Below are positions 1-8,108 of a stretch of 64,000 nucleotides of DNA, in pieces (the first letter of the stretch is position 1; each line of letters begins with the position of its first letter). Below the pieces are notes generated by a model. It was not told where the DNA came from, ran no database searches, and worked only from the letters and a program-made list of their open reading frames with translations. A program made the position numbers and the translations under genes. The stretch is taken from NCBI RefSeq assembly GCF_014837145.1, contig NZ_JACYFS010000001.1, positions 1,364,001-1,428,000 of the forward strand. The letters run 5' to 3'. This DNA is from Chryseobacterium caseinilyticum (GTDB lineage: Bacteria; Bacteroidota; Bacteroidia; Flavobacteriales; Weeksellaceae).

Positions 1-152
1 TCATCACCAAACTGGTACTGTCTCACTTCAGAAAACGTCATTCCCTGTCCCTTAAAAGCCGAGTGATACTGTCCCATCAGCGAATTTTCCGTTTTCCTTC
101 TGGTACGGATTTCAATCTGCTTTACTTTTTTGACGATGTCTTTTATCTGCAT
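1..152 (-). CDS. DUF58 domain protein, 5' part only
   Basis: The gene is cut by the left edge of the window; only the first 50 codons are present. The start is the ATG at 152. The visible N-terminus (MQIKDIVKKVKQIEIRTRR, then a stretch ending FSEVRQYQFGDD) is the conserved opening of the DUF58 family, whose members carry a von Willebrand A-like domain and normally sit directly downstream of a MoxR-type AAA+ ATPase. That is the arrangement here: the moxR gene ends 104 bases upstream on the same strand. The pair is thought to act in chaperone-like or envelope-stress functions, usually with VWA and TPR genes further on (the Bat operon). The catalytic part and C-terminus lie outside the window, so nothing can be said about them. 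Confidence 0.85.
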   Translation of the reverse strand, partial: MQIKDIVKKVKQIEIRTRRKTENSLMGQYHSAFKGQGMTFSEVRQYQFGD

Positions 153-164
153 GCTGATAATTCA

Positions 165-250
165 AAATTTAAGATTCAATATTTAATATTAAAACTGAAC
201 TTCGACAATCACGAATCTAAACAGTTTTGAATTTTAAATTTTAAACCTTG
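165..250. repeat. AT-rich phrase repeat tract
   Basis: The gap between moxR and the DUF58 gene is made of short recurring words such as TTCAAAATTTAAGATTCAA and TTTTGAATTTTAAATTTTAAA. The same vocabulary recurs at 2009-2044, 39890-39920, 44700-44800 and 47336-47372. No gene or clear terminator is visible in it. Confidence 0.5.
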
Positions 251-256
251 AATGTT

Positions 257-1261
257 TTAAGGTGCCTGAATTTTAGCTAAAATTCTCCTTACAATTTCTT
301 CGGACGTAATTTCTTCGGCTTCAGCTTCGAAAGTCAGTCCGATTCTGTGTCTTAAAACGTCCTGAGCCAAAGCTTTCACATCTTCAGGAATAACGAATGC
401 CCGTCCCTTCAAAAAAGCATATGCTCTTGAAGCGATGGCAAGATTAATCGACGCTCTTGGCGAGGCCCCGAAACTGATGTAATTTTTTAATTCCGGAAGT
501 CCGTACTTCTCAGGGAAACGGGTGGCAAAAACCATATCAAGAATGTACTTCTCTATTTTTTCGTCGAGGTATATTTTGTTGATCAGTTCTTTTGCATCAA
601 CAATGTTCTGCAGCGAAATCACCTGCTTTACTTCCTGCGGCTGCGATGTTGAAACCATTCTCATCACAGATCTTTCGTCCTCAAATTCGGGATAATCAAT
701 CGTACATTTCAACATAAAACGGTCACTCTGAGCTTCAGGCAACAGATAAGTTCCTTCCTGATCGATTGGATTCTGAGTGGCTAAAACCAAAAATGGCTTT
801 GGCAGTTTCATCGTTTCATCGCCTATAGTAACCTGCTTTTCCTGCATCACTTCAAGCAAAGCTGACTGCACTTTTGCCGGAGCACGGTTGATCTCATCCG
901 CAAGCACGAAGTTGGCAAAAACAGGTCCTCTTTTAATAGAAAAATCGTTTTCTTTAATATTATAAATCATCGTTCCCACCACATCGGCAGGCAGAAGATC
1001 CGGAGTAAACTGAATTCTTGAAAACTGCCCGTGAACAGCATCTGCAAGGGTTTTTATTGCTAAAGTTTTCGCCAGACCGGGAACGCCTTCCAACAGAACG
1101 TGACCATTTCCCAAAAGTCCTACCAAAAGACGGTCAATCATGTATTGCTGACCGATAATTACTTTATTAATTTCCTGCCTCAGCAGTGTAAAAAAATAAT
1201 TCTGTTCCTTCACTTTTTCGGTAAGCTGACGGATGTCTTCTGCTTGAAATGTATCTGACAT
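257..1261 (-). CDS. MoxR family AAA+ ATPase
   Basis: The 334-residue protein has the MoxR (AAA_3) layout. Walker A is GVPGLAKT at residues 59-66, Walker B with the catalytic acid is ADEIN at 121-125, sensor 1 is ATQN at 161-164, an SDRFM arginine-finger segment is near 179-183, and the C-terminal part is the AAA lid. MoxR ATPases work as cytoplasmic chaperones that help fold or insert metal or membrane proteins, in partnership with DUF58 and VWA proteins; the downstream DUF58 gene fits this. The length is normal for the family and the ATG start gives a full N-terminus. The specific client is unknown. Confidence 0.92.
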   Translation of the reverse strand: MSDTFQAEDIRQLTEKVKEQNYFFTLLRQEINKVIIGQQYMIDRLLVGLLGNGHVLLEGVPGLAKTLAIKTLADAVHGQFSRIQFTPDLLPADVVGTMIYNIKENDFSIKRGPVFANFVLADEINRAPAKVQSALLEVMQEKQVTIGDETMKLPKPFLVLATQNPIDQEGTYLLPEAQSDRFMLKCTIDYPEFEDERSVMRMVSTSQPQEVKQVISLQNIVDAKELINKIYLDEKIEKYILDMVFATRFPEKYGLPELKNYISFGASPRASINLAIASRAYAFLKGRAFVIPEDVKALAQDVLRHRIGLTFEAEAEEITSEEIVRRILAKIQAP

Positions 1262-1445
1262 AAGTTTATTAAATAATTGGTAAATTTCTGATAAATACTT
1301 GCATTTGCCAACACAACAAATGCCATTATTGAGTTAAAGTTTGTTAAATCTAAAATAATTTGAGCATTAAAAAAGTTTAAACTGAAGCTTAAAATTGTCG
1401 CATCCACTTTATTAAACTATTTTTGGAGATTAAAAATTCTGTACG

Positions 1446-1916
1446 ATGAATTATCATTTTCAGGCACACAGACAGGTGAGAAAAAACCTCCTTCACATCC
1501 TTCAGGAAACTTCACATGAAGACCTCCTGCTGATTCCGGATGGTTTCAACAATAATCTTTACTGGAATATTGCCCACACTGTCGCAACACAGCAGCTTCT
1601 GCATTACTACCTGAGCGGTAATCCGTTCAGAATAGACAAATATTGGGTAGAAACGTATAAAAAAGGAACACTCCCAAATCTGAATGTGCAAAAGTCTGAA
1701 GTTGAAGATCTTGAATTTCTTCTTACAGAAACTTCAAAAATATTAATGAAAGATTTTGATGCAGACCTTTTTTCAGATTACACTCCATATACCACAAGTT
1801 TTGGAATGGATTTAAAAAGCATTCAGGACGCCATCATCTTCAACAATATGCATGAATCACTGCACTATGGATACGCTTTGGCACAGAAGAGAGCTATTTT
1901 AGGAGAAAAAGATTAA
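1446..1916 (+). CDS. DinB-like four-helix metalloprotein
   Basis: A 156-residue all-helical protein that resembles the DinB/YfiT superfamily. The three histidines expected to form the metal site are visible: His44 in NIAHT, and His136 and His140 in HESLH. Members bind a divalent metal and some are thiol transferases that use bacillithiol or similar low-molecular-weight thiols; many are uncharacterised. The gene stands alone between divergent moxR and rlmB, so context does not help. It is interesting beside the YpdA-type reductase at 10.5 kb, because both families are tied to bacillithiol chemistry in organisms that make that thiol. Family assignment is fairly secure, the activity is not known. 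Confidence 0.78.
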   Translation: MNYHFQAHRQVRKNLLHILQETSHEDLLLIPDGFNNNLYWNIAHTVATQQLLHYYLSGNPFRIDKYWVETYKKGTLPNLNVQKSEVEDLEFLLTETSKILMKDFDADLFSDYTPYTTSFGMDLKSIQDAIIFNNMHESLHYGYALAQKRAILGEKD

Positions 1917-1981
1917 AAGAAGAGCCAGGGAAAAAGTTAAAAGATCCAAGGCTGATTAAAAGATAACAATTAAGAAATTAT

Positions 1982-2013
1982 GAGATTGCTTTGTTCCTCG
2001 CAATGACGATCTC
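1982..2013. repeat. Short inverted repeat, dispersed-repeat type
   Basis: GAGAT (1982-1986) and ATCTC (2009-2013) flank an AT-GC mixed core reading TTGCTTTGTTCCTCGCAATG. This word resembles the short repeat GTCATTGCGAGGAACGAAGC that turns up between genes in many unrelated bacteria. A degenerate relative lies at 7991-8092. It may act as a weak hairpin downstream of the DinB-like gene. Confidence 0.45.
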
Positions 2014-2044
2014 AAATTTTAAATTTTAGATTTCAAATTAAAGA

Positions 2045-2791
2045 ATGAACGACGATTTTATATTCGGGTTGCGTCCCGTACTGGAAGCTATAGAAGCAGG
2101 GAAAACGATAGACAAAATATTTGTACAAAATGCTTTGCAGGGAGAAATTTATGCTGAACTGAAAGCTGCTTTGGCAAAGAATAAAATCCGTCCCAACTAC
2201 GTTCCGGTAGAAAAGCTGAACCGTTTTACAAGAAAAAACCATCAGGGAGTGGTGGCATTTATTTCGGATGTGCCTTTCCATAAGATTGAAAATATTATTC
2301 CTGAACTATTCGAGGAAGGGAAAACACCTTTCATTTTAATTCTGGACAGATTAACGGACGTAAGAAACTTCGGAGCGATCTGCAGAACTGCAGAATGTGT
2401 GGGAATTGATGCCATTGTAATCCCTGAAAAAGGAGGTGCACCGGTAAATTCTGATGCGATAAAAACTTCTGCAGGAGCATTGTACAATATCAAAATATGC
2501 AAAGAAAACAATCTGGCTCATGTGGTGGATTTCCTTCAGCAGAGCGGTGTTTCGGTTTTCGCGGCCAGTGAAAAAGCGCAAAAAATGATTTACGATGTTG
2601 ACTTCACAGAACCGTGCGCCATCGTCATGGGTAACGAAGAAACCGGAATTTCTAAAGAAGTGCTGCATCACGCAGACGAAAAAATAAAATTGCCGATCGA
2701 AGGCAAAACCCAGTCACTCAACGTTTCTGTAGCTTGTGGTGCAATTCTGTACGAAGCTGTCAGACAGAAACACATTAAATCAAACCTTTAA
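2045..2791 (+). CDS. rlmB: 23S rRNA guanosine-2'-O-methyltransferase (TrmH/RlmB family)
   Basis: The 248-residue protein is a SPOUT-fold RNA 2'-O-ribose methyltransferase. Residues 1-75 form the L30e-like substrate-binding domain (opening FIFGLRPVLEAIEAG, the typical RlmB start). The catalytic domain carries the three SpoU motifs: NFGAICRTAE near residue 107, AIVMGNEETGIS near 195 and the knot motif SLNVSVA near 226. RlmB methylates G2251 in the P-loop of 23S rRNA using S-adenosylmethionine. RlmB and TrmH-like paralogues are hard to separate by eye, but the N-terminal domain and length favour RlmB. It appears to be a single-gene unit. Confidence 0.9.
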   Translation: MNDDFIFGLRPVLEAIEAGKTIDKIFVQNALQGEIYAELKAALAKNKIRPNYVPVEKLNRFTRKNHQGVVAFISDVPFHKIENIIPELFEEGKTPFILILDRLTDVRNFGAICRTAECVGIDAIVIPEKGGAPVNSDAIKTSAGALYNIKICKENNLAHVVDFLQQSGVSVFAASEKAQKMIYDVDFTEPCAIVMGNEETGISKEVLHHADEKIKLPIEGKTQSLNVSVACGAILYEAVRQKHIKSNL

Positions 2792-2891
2792 ATTTTTAAT
2801 AAAATTCACGAAATCGCCTTCATTTGGAAGAACAAAAACCAATTAAAACAAAGCGATTATAAATGGTGAATTAACAACAATAAATATACTT

Positions 2892-3938
2892 ATGAAAAAT
2901 ATAGCAGCTTTTGCATTACTGTCACTCGCATTGTTTTCGTGCAAAAAAGAAACCGCAACCATCACCAAAGTAGATCCTAAAACAGGAAAAACAATCACGG
3001 TGGAAGTGCCTGCAGATTCTATAAAAAAGGTGGAAGCCAACCCTGCAATCAAAGATTCTCTGGGTGTTTTTAAACAGACTTTCAAACTTAAAAAAGGAGA
3101 AACATATCCTCTTACAACCTATCAGAGAGATGTAAGAACGATGACCGATCCTTCAGGAAAAACCATTTCCGGAACCAGCGATTCTACAGATGAGATGAAC
3201 TTTACTGTAAATGATGTGAAAGGCAATATTTACGATATCACCATCAATTTAATTTCAAAAAGAAGCTCACAGAATTCTCAGGGAAAAACAATTGCGGTTG
3301 ATACAAAAGCTGAAGCTCCGAAAGAAGATCAGTTGAAAATGGTCTGGAACATCAACAAAGCTTTGGTAGGAAATAAACTTCAGATGAAAATGGATGATCA
3401 CGGAAAAGTGATTTCCATAACAGGTTTTGAGCCTATCTACAAAAAAATTGCTGGTGTAGTTGCTAAAATTGTAAAAGATAAAACGCAGGAAACTGGTGTT
3501 GTGGAAAGCTTAAAACAAACCTTTAACGAGAAAGTTTTAAAGGAACAGTTCGAAAAAAATCTTTCTGTAATGCCTAAGAAAGGTGTAAAAATCGGTGAAA
3601 AATGGACCTTAACCGAAAGTGCTGATGATGCAGGAAAAGTAAAAGTTACCTCAAACTACCAATTAAAAAGTGTTGGAAACGGTATTGCAGAAATCTCTGT
3701 AACAGGCGGAATTCCGAAGAAAACTGAAAAGCAGAAACAAGGTGAGGTCACTCACAGCTTGAGCAGCGAACTTTCGCAGGACGGCGTGATCAAATTTGAC
3801 CAGAATACAGGCTGGATCACGCACCAAAACATCAGCGTAAAAACCACTCAGGTAGAGACAATTGCCAATGCTAAGGAATCACAGTCGATGAAAAGTGTTT
3901 CTAATTCTACGGTGATGGTGAATCCTAGTGCGAAATAA
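2892..3938 (+). CDS. DUF6263-like lipoprotein
   Basis: The 348-residue protein starts with a lipoprotein signal (ALLSLALFSCKK, lipidated Cys at residue 17), so it is anchored in the envelope, probably in the outer membrane. The rest is a soluble, Lys-rich domain with repeated patterns such as MVWNINKALVGNKLQMKMDDHGKV that match the DUF6263 family of Bacteroidota; no enzymatic motif is visible. Its stop is 21 bases from the start of a predicted outer-membrane barrel gene, suggesting co-transcription. Function unknown; the DUF number is from memory. Confidence 0.72.
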   Translation: MKNIAAFALLSLALFSCKKETATITKVDPKTGKTITVEVPADSIKKVEANPAIKDSLGVFKQTFKLKKGETYPLTTYQRDVRTMTDPSGKTISGTSDSTDEMNFTVNDVKGNIYDITINLISKRSSQNSQGKTIAVDTKAEAPKEDQLKMVWNINKALVGNKLQMKMDDHGKVISITGFEPIYKKIAGVVAKIVKDKTQETGVVESLKQTFNEKVLKEQFEKNLSVMPKKGVKIGEKWTLTESADDAGKVKVTSNYQLKSVGNGIAEISVTGGIPKKTEKQKQGEVTHSLSSELSQDGVIKFDQNTGWITHQNISVKTTQVETIANAKESQSMKSVSNSTVMVNPSAK

Positions 3939-3959
3939 TAAATTTTAAAAACTTATATC

Positions 3960-5189
3960 ATGAAAAATTTATTTTATGGGGCTCTTTTACTATTTTTTAA
4001 TTATGGATCTGCTTTTGGGCAAATAGTATTTGAAAATGGATATTTCATAAATAATAAAGGAGAAAAAACAGAGGTTTTAATAAAAAACTACCAATGGAAA
4101 AACAGCCCTTCAGTAATAGAATATAAAAACGGAGAAAAAGAAAATACATTACAAATAAAAACTTCAGATCTACTAGAGTTTTCTGTTGGCGATCAAAAAT
4201 ATTTGATGGCAAATGTGATGATTGATCGTTCCTCAGTTAAAATTGAAGACATGTCTAATTCTAAAAGCTTTAATAGCAAGGAAGAAACTTTGCTATTAAA
4301 GCAGCTCGTAAAAGGTAAAATTAGTCTTTACAAGTATACAGATGGTTCTGTTGTCGGTTTTTTTTATAAAAAAGAAAATGATGACATTTTTAAGTCTTTG
4401 AATTACAAAGAGTATCTGGTTAATGGCAATTTAATTCAAAAAAACGAAGAATACAAAATCAAATTAGCTCAGGAATTTTCAGATAATGAAAAAGTGACAC
4501 CACAGCAAATAAATAACTTACACTACAACGATGATAGTTTAGAAAAAATATTTAAAGTTTACAACAATATCAATAATGAGAAAAACCAGGCTGGTAAAAA
4601 TTTTCATATTTATATCAAACCAAGTGTAGGGTTTTCACGATATGATATAGAACGTTCACAGACCCAGCTTTTCGGAACCTTAGATAGCAACTCGCCAGTA
4701 TCATCACAAAAAACTAATTCAATGCTATACAGAATATCAGCTGAATTTGAATATGTTTTTAATTTTAACAAAGGAAAATGGGCAATTATTTCCGAACCTA
4801 CTTTTCAGACAACTCAATTTAATGTAAGTAATTATCTTAATACAAACTTTGATGTAAAATATAGTTCTATACAGATACCAGTTGGTTTAAAACATAATAT
4901 GTTTCTAAATAAAAAATCAAAAATTTACGTATCTGCATCATTATATTATCAATTCCTGTTAAATAAAGATATTTTCACAACAAATGACTCTTCTGCTTCA
5001 GGATTAGATACAGTTTCTCAATCATTTGCAATTGGATATAATTACGACAGATTTGGTGCTGAACTCAGATGGGGAGCAACTCCTAATTTTAAAACTTATT
5101 ATGACGGTGCTTATTATGGATTATATTTTTATTCTCACAGTACGAGTATGGATGGATTTAATTTATCCCTATCCTATAAATTATTTTAA
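3960..5189 (+). CDS. Predicted outer-membrane beta-barrel protein
   Basis: A 409-residue exported protein. A cleavable signal peptide covers residues 1-20 (cleavage likely after AFG). Residues 21-200 look like a soluble domain with DUF-type beta and coiled segments. From about residue 210 the pattern alternates polar and aromatic residues and ends SLSYKLF, with the terminal Phe expected of BAM-inserted outer-membrane barrels. It therefore resembles the PorT/outer-membrane beta-barrel family. Codon use is markedly more AT-rich than in rlmB. It probably forms a unit with the lipoprotein before it and the small DUF4834-like gene 10 bases after it. No specific function can be assigned. Confidence 0.65.
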   Translation: MKNLFYGALLLFFNYGSAFGQIVFENGYFINNKGEKTEVLIKNYQWKNSPSVIEYKNGEKENTLQIKTSDLLEFSVGDQKYLMANVMIDRSSVKIEDMSNSKSFNSKEETLLLKQLVKGKISLYKYTDGSVVGFFYKKENDDIFKSLNYKEYLVNGNLIQKNEEYKIKLAQEFSDNEKVTPQQINNLHYNDDSLEKIFKVYNNINNEKNQAGKNFHIYIKPSVGFSRYDIERSQTQLFGTLDSNSPVSSQKTNSMLYRISAEFEYVFNFNKGKWAIISEPTFQTTQFNVSNYLNTNFDVKYSSIQIPVGLKHNMFLNKKSKIYVSASLYYQFLLNKDIFTTNDSSASGLDTVSQSFAIGYNYDRFGAELRWGATPNFKTYYDGAYYGLYFYSHSTSMDGFNLSLSYKLF

Positions 5190-5199
5190 ATAAAAAATC

Positions 5200-5418
5200 A
5201 TGAAGTATATTCTTGAGATTGTACTTACCACAATTATCATTTTTTTCGTCTGGAATATTTTAAAAAAAATCTTTTTTAACAAATTTTATAAATATACAGG
5301 ATTCAAACCTAAGGAAAGGACTCCGAAGCAAGAGACCAAAAACGCAAACATTGAGAAAAAAGTAAAATGGGATGCCGAAACGGTTGATTTTGAAGAGGTA
5401 AAAGAAAATAAAAAGTAA
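5200..5418 (+). CDS. DUF4834-like small membrane protein
   Basis: A 72-residue protein with one N-terminal transmembrane helix (residues 1-22, ILEIVLTTIIIFFVWNILKK) and a charged cytoplasmic tail ending in DAETVDFEEVKENKK. The tail ending in acidic DFEEV is typical of DUF4834 proteins in Flavobacteriia, which often lie next to the YfhO gene, as here (37 bases downstream). Function unknown. Confidence 0.75.
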   Translation: MKYILEIVLTTIIIFFVWNILKKIFFNKFYKYTGFKPKERTPKQETKNANIEKKVKWDAETVDFEEVKENKK

Positions 5419-5454
5419 TCATTTCAGATAACATAAAAGTTAATAACCATCAGC

Positions 5455-7989
5455 ATGGCAAAAAATAAAAACTTAGTTTACATTGCAATTTCAATCGTTG
5501 CATTCTTGGTTTTGGCATTTTTATATTCAACGCCGGTACTTACCGGAAAGCAGCTTTTTCAGCATGACATCGTGCAGTATCGCGGAGGTGCAAAAGAACT
5601 CATCGATTACAGAGAAAGTTTCGACAAAGAAACCTACTGGAGCGACTCTATGTTTGGAGGAATGCCAACTTATCAGATGGGAAGTCGCTTTGAAGGCGAC
5701 ATCATCAAAAAAGTAGACAGCTACCTGAACATTTTGCCAAGACCTGTCAACTATATGTTTTTACTGTTCGCAGGATTTTTCCTGTTGGGAATGGTTGCCG
5801 TCCGAAACTGGAAATATGCGCTTCTCGGAGCCACATTTTTCGGGCTCTCCACTTATTTTTACATCATTATTGCGGCCGGACACAACGGGAAAGTAAATAC
5901 AATAGAATATTTTGCACCACTCCTAGCCGGAATTCTTTTGGTTTATATTCGTAAAAAATACATCCTCGGATTCATTGTCACTACCCTGTTCTTCGGATTA
6001 CAGGTCGCGGCAAACCACCCTCAGATGACTTATTATCTGTTTTTAGGACTTGGGTATTTATTTATTTCCGAGTTAATAAGAGCGTTAATGAAAATCGTTT
6101 CGATGAAACATTTCTTAATTTCTTCCGGAATAATAGCATTTTCATTAGCTATCGGAGTGGGAATGAACTCTCAGCGTATCATGGCAAATTCCGAATATAT
6201 CAAAGAAACGGTAAGAGGAAAACAGATTTTAAATAGTGAAAATCATACCGCCGGAAACTCAGGAATGGATAAAGCAAGCATCCTGAACTGGAGCTATGGT
6301 AGATTAGAGACTTTAAACCTTTTCATCCCAAGATTGATGGGCGGTGGAAGTCAGCAGGGATTTTCAGATTCTTATCCCGATAAATTAAGAGAATCTTTAG
6401 CCTCTCAAATTAGTGACGAAAGTCAAATTGAAGAAGGCGTACAAAGTATTGTTCAGCAAACGACTCCTTATTGGGGAGATCAACCGGGAACTTCCGGACC
6501 AGCATATCAGGGAGCAGTTGTTTGTTTTCTTGCACTTTTAGGATTCTTTTTCGCACCCAACAAATATCGCTTTTGGATTTTGGGAGCCACAATGCTGTCA
6601 ATACTTTTGGCTTGGGGAAGCAACTATATGGCGTTATCTGATTTCTTCATCGAATACATTCCGTTTTACAGTAAATTCAGAGCACCATCGTCTATTTTGG
6701 TCGTTGTGGAATTACTTTTTCCGCTCATCGCAATGATTGGTCTGTATAAATTTTTTAAAGATTCAAATTTAACTGAAGAGTACAAGAAGAAAATCCTGCT
6801 GTATGTAAGTGGCGGAACTTTAGGTTTAACCTTAATTCTCCTTCTTTTCGGAAAATCCTTATTAGGATTTACAAATGATTCTGAAAAGGAAATTCCGAAT
6901 TTTATTTTGGATGTTATTATAGAAGACAGGGTGAAATTATTCAGAATTGATGCATTCAAAGCACTGATTTATGTTGGAATCACCGCAGTTGTATTATTTT
7001 TAGGTTTAAAACAGAAACTTAATCAAAACATCGCACTTTTAATTATCGGAGCGGTAAGTTTGTTTGATCTGTGGAGCGTTAACAGAAATTATCTGAATGA
7101 TAAGAATTATGTTGATGCCATCTTCGCAGAAAATCCATTCCAGACAGAAGGCACAGATTACTTAGCCGAAAAAGTGGGCGACAATCCTAATTTACAGTCA
7201 ATTTTGGCAAGTATACCTGTCAACAAAACATTGGAAACCATTGCTCAGAAAGACACGAAGCATTACAGAGTTTATAATCAGGTTTTAGGTGTAACCGGTG
7301 AAACTAATACTTCTTATTTCAGACCTTCTATCGGTGGGTATCATGCAGTGAGACTGAGAAGATATGATGATTTGATGAATGCCTACATCACGCAGCCAGA
7401 CAGTGCAAAAACGCCAAAAATTCTGAATTTACTCAATACAAAATATATGATTTTTGGAAAACCTTCAGAACCGCAGGTTGTTCCGAATCCTAATGCCAAC
7501 GGAAATGCGTGGTTTGTGAGTGACCTGAAATTTGCAAATAATCCAAACGAAGAAATCGCTTTGGTTGGTGAAATTGACAATAAAAAAACCGCTGTAATCA
7601 ATGCGGAAGACAAAAAATATTTCGCCGGTAAAAATCTTCAGTCAGATTCTACGGCGACTATCAATTTGACAAGGTACGAGCCCAACGAACTTGAATTTAA
7701 ATCATCTTCAAAAACGCCACAGCTGGCAGTTTTCTCTGAAGTATACTATCCTCACGGCTGGAAAGTTTCGGTTGACGGAAAGGACGTTGATTATGTGAAA
7801 GCTGATTATCTATTACGTGCTGTGCATGTTCCGGCGGGAGATCACAACATCAAAATGGTTTTCGAACCAAAAGTCATTGAAACCGGAAAATGGCTTTCAT
7901 TGATCTGCTTCGCCCTGTTTATTTTGATAAGTGCCGCGGGAATTTATTTTGTTTACCGCAAAAGAGAAGAAGCTGCGAAAATAGCCTAA
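5455..7989 (+). CDS. YfhO family multi-pass membrane protein
   Basis: The 844-residue protein has around a dozen or more hydrophobic segments spread from residue 7 to about 530, a long extracytoplasmic C-terminal region (about 540-810) and a final transmembrane helix followed by a basic tail (VYRKREEAAK). This is the layout of the bacterial membrane protein YfhO family (GT-C-like fold), linked in Firmicutes to glycosylation of lipoteichoic acid; in Bacteroidota it is presumed to transfer sugars onto an envelope acceptor. A glycosyltransferase gene follows after 119 bases on the same strand, which supports a role in glycan assembly. The exact substrate is unknown. Confidence 0.85.
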   Translation: MAKNKNLVYIAISIVAFLVLAFLYSTPVLTGKQLFQHDIVQYRGGAKELIDYRESFDKETYWSDSMFGGMPTYQMGSRFEGDIIKKVDSYLNILPRPVNYMFLLFAGFFLLGMVAVRNWKYALLGATFFGLSTYFYIIIAAGHNGKVNTIEYFAPLLAGILLVYIRKKYILGFIVTTLFFGLQVAANHPQMTYYLFLGLGYLFISELIRALMKIVSMKHFLISSGIIAFSLAIGVGMNSQRIMANSEYIKETVRGKQILNSENHTAGNSGMDKASILNWSYGRLETLNLFIPRLMGGGSQQGFSDSYPDKLRESLASQISDESQIEEGVQSIVQQTTPYWGDQPGTSGPAYQGAVVCFLALLGFFFAPNKYRFWILGATMLSILLAWGSNYMALSDFFIEYIPFYSKFRAPSSILVVVELLFPLIAMIGLYKFFKDSNLTEEYKKKILLYVSGGTLGLTLILLLFGKSLLGFTNDSEKEIPNFILDVIIEDRVKLFRIDAFKALIYVGITAVVLFLGLKQKLNQNIALLIIGAVSLFDLWSVNRNYLNDKNYVDAIFAENPFQTEGTDYLAEKVGDNPNLQSILASIPVNKTLETIAQKDTKHYRVYNQVLGVTGETNTSYFRPSIGGYHAVRLRRYDDLMNAYITQPDSAKTPKILNLLNTKYMIFGKPSEPQVVPNPNANGNAWFVSDLKFANNPNEEIALVGEIDNKKTAVINAEDKKYFAGKNLQSDSTATINLTRYEPNELEFKSSSKTPQLAVFSEVYYPHGWKVSVDGKDVDYVKADYLLRAVHVPAGDHNIKMVFEPKVIETGKWLSLICFALFILISAAGIYFVYRKREEAAKIA

Positions 7990-7990
7990 A

Positions 7991-8092
7991 GTCATTGTGC
8001 AGAGAAGCGGCAGTCTTGTCCTGTTATTCAGGAAAGAGTCCGTTAAATTTTTTAACTGTTGTTGAAAAACTGATTCTTCCGTCGCAATGATA
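7991..8092. repeat. Degenerate inverted-repeat element
   Basis: The gap between the YfhO and glycosyltransferase genes starts GTCATTGTGCAGAGAAGCGG and ends CGTCGCAATGATAA, inverted copies of a GTCATTG word, with an internal hairpin GTTAAA-TTT-TTTAAC at 8042-8056. It looks like a decayed member of the same dispersed family as 1982-2013. Confidence 0.4.
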
Positions 8093-8108
8093 ATCTGCAA
8101 AATTTAGA

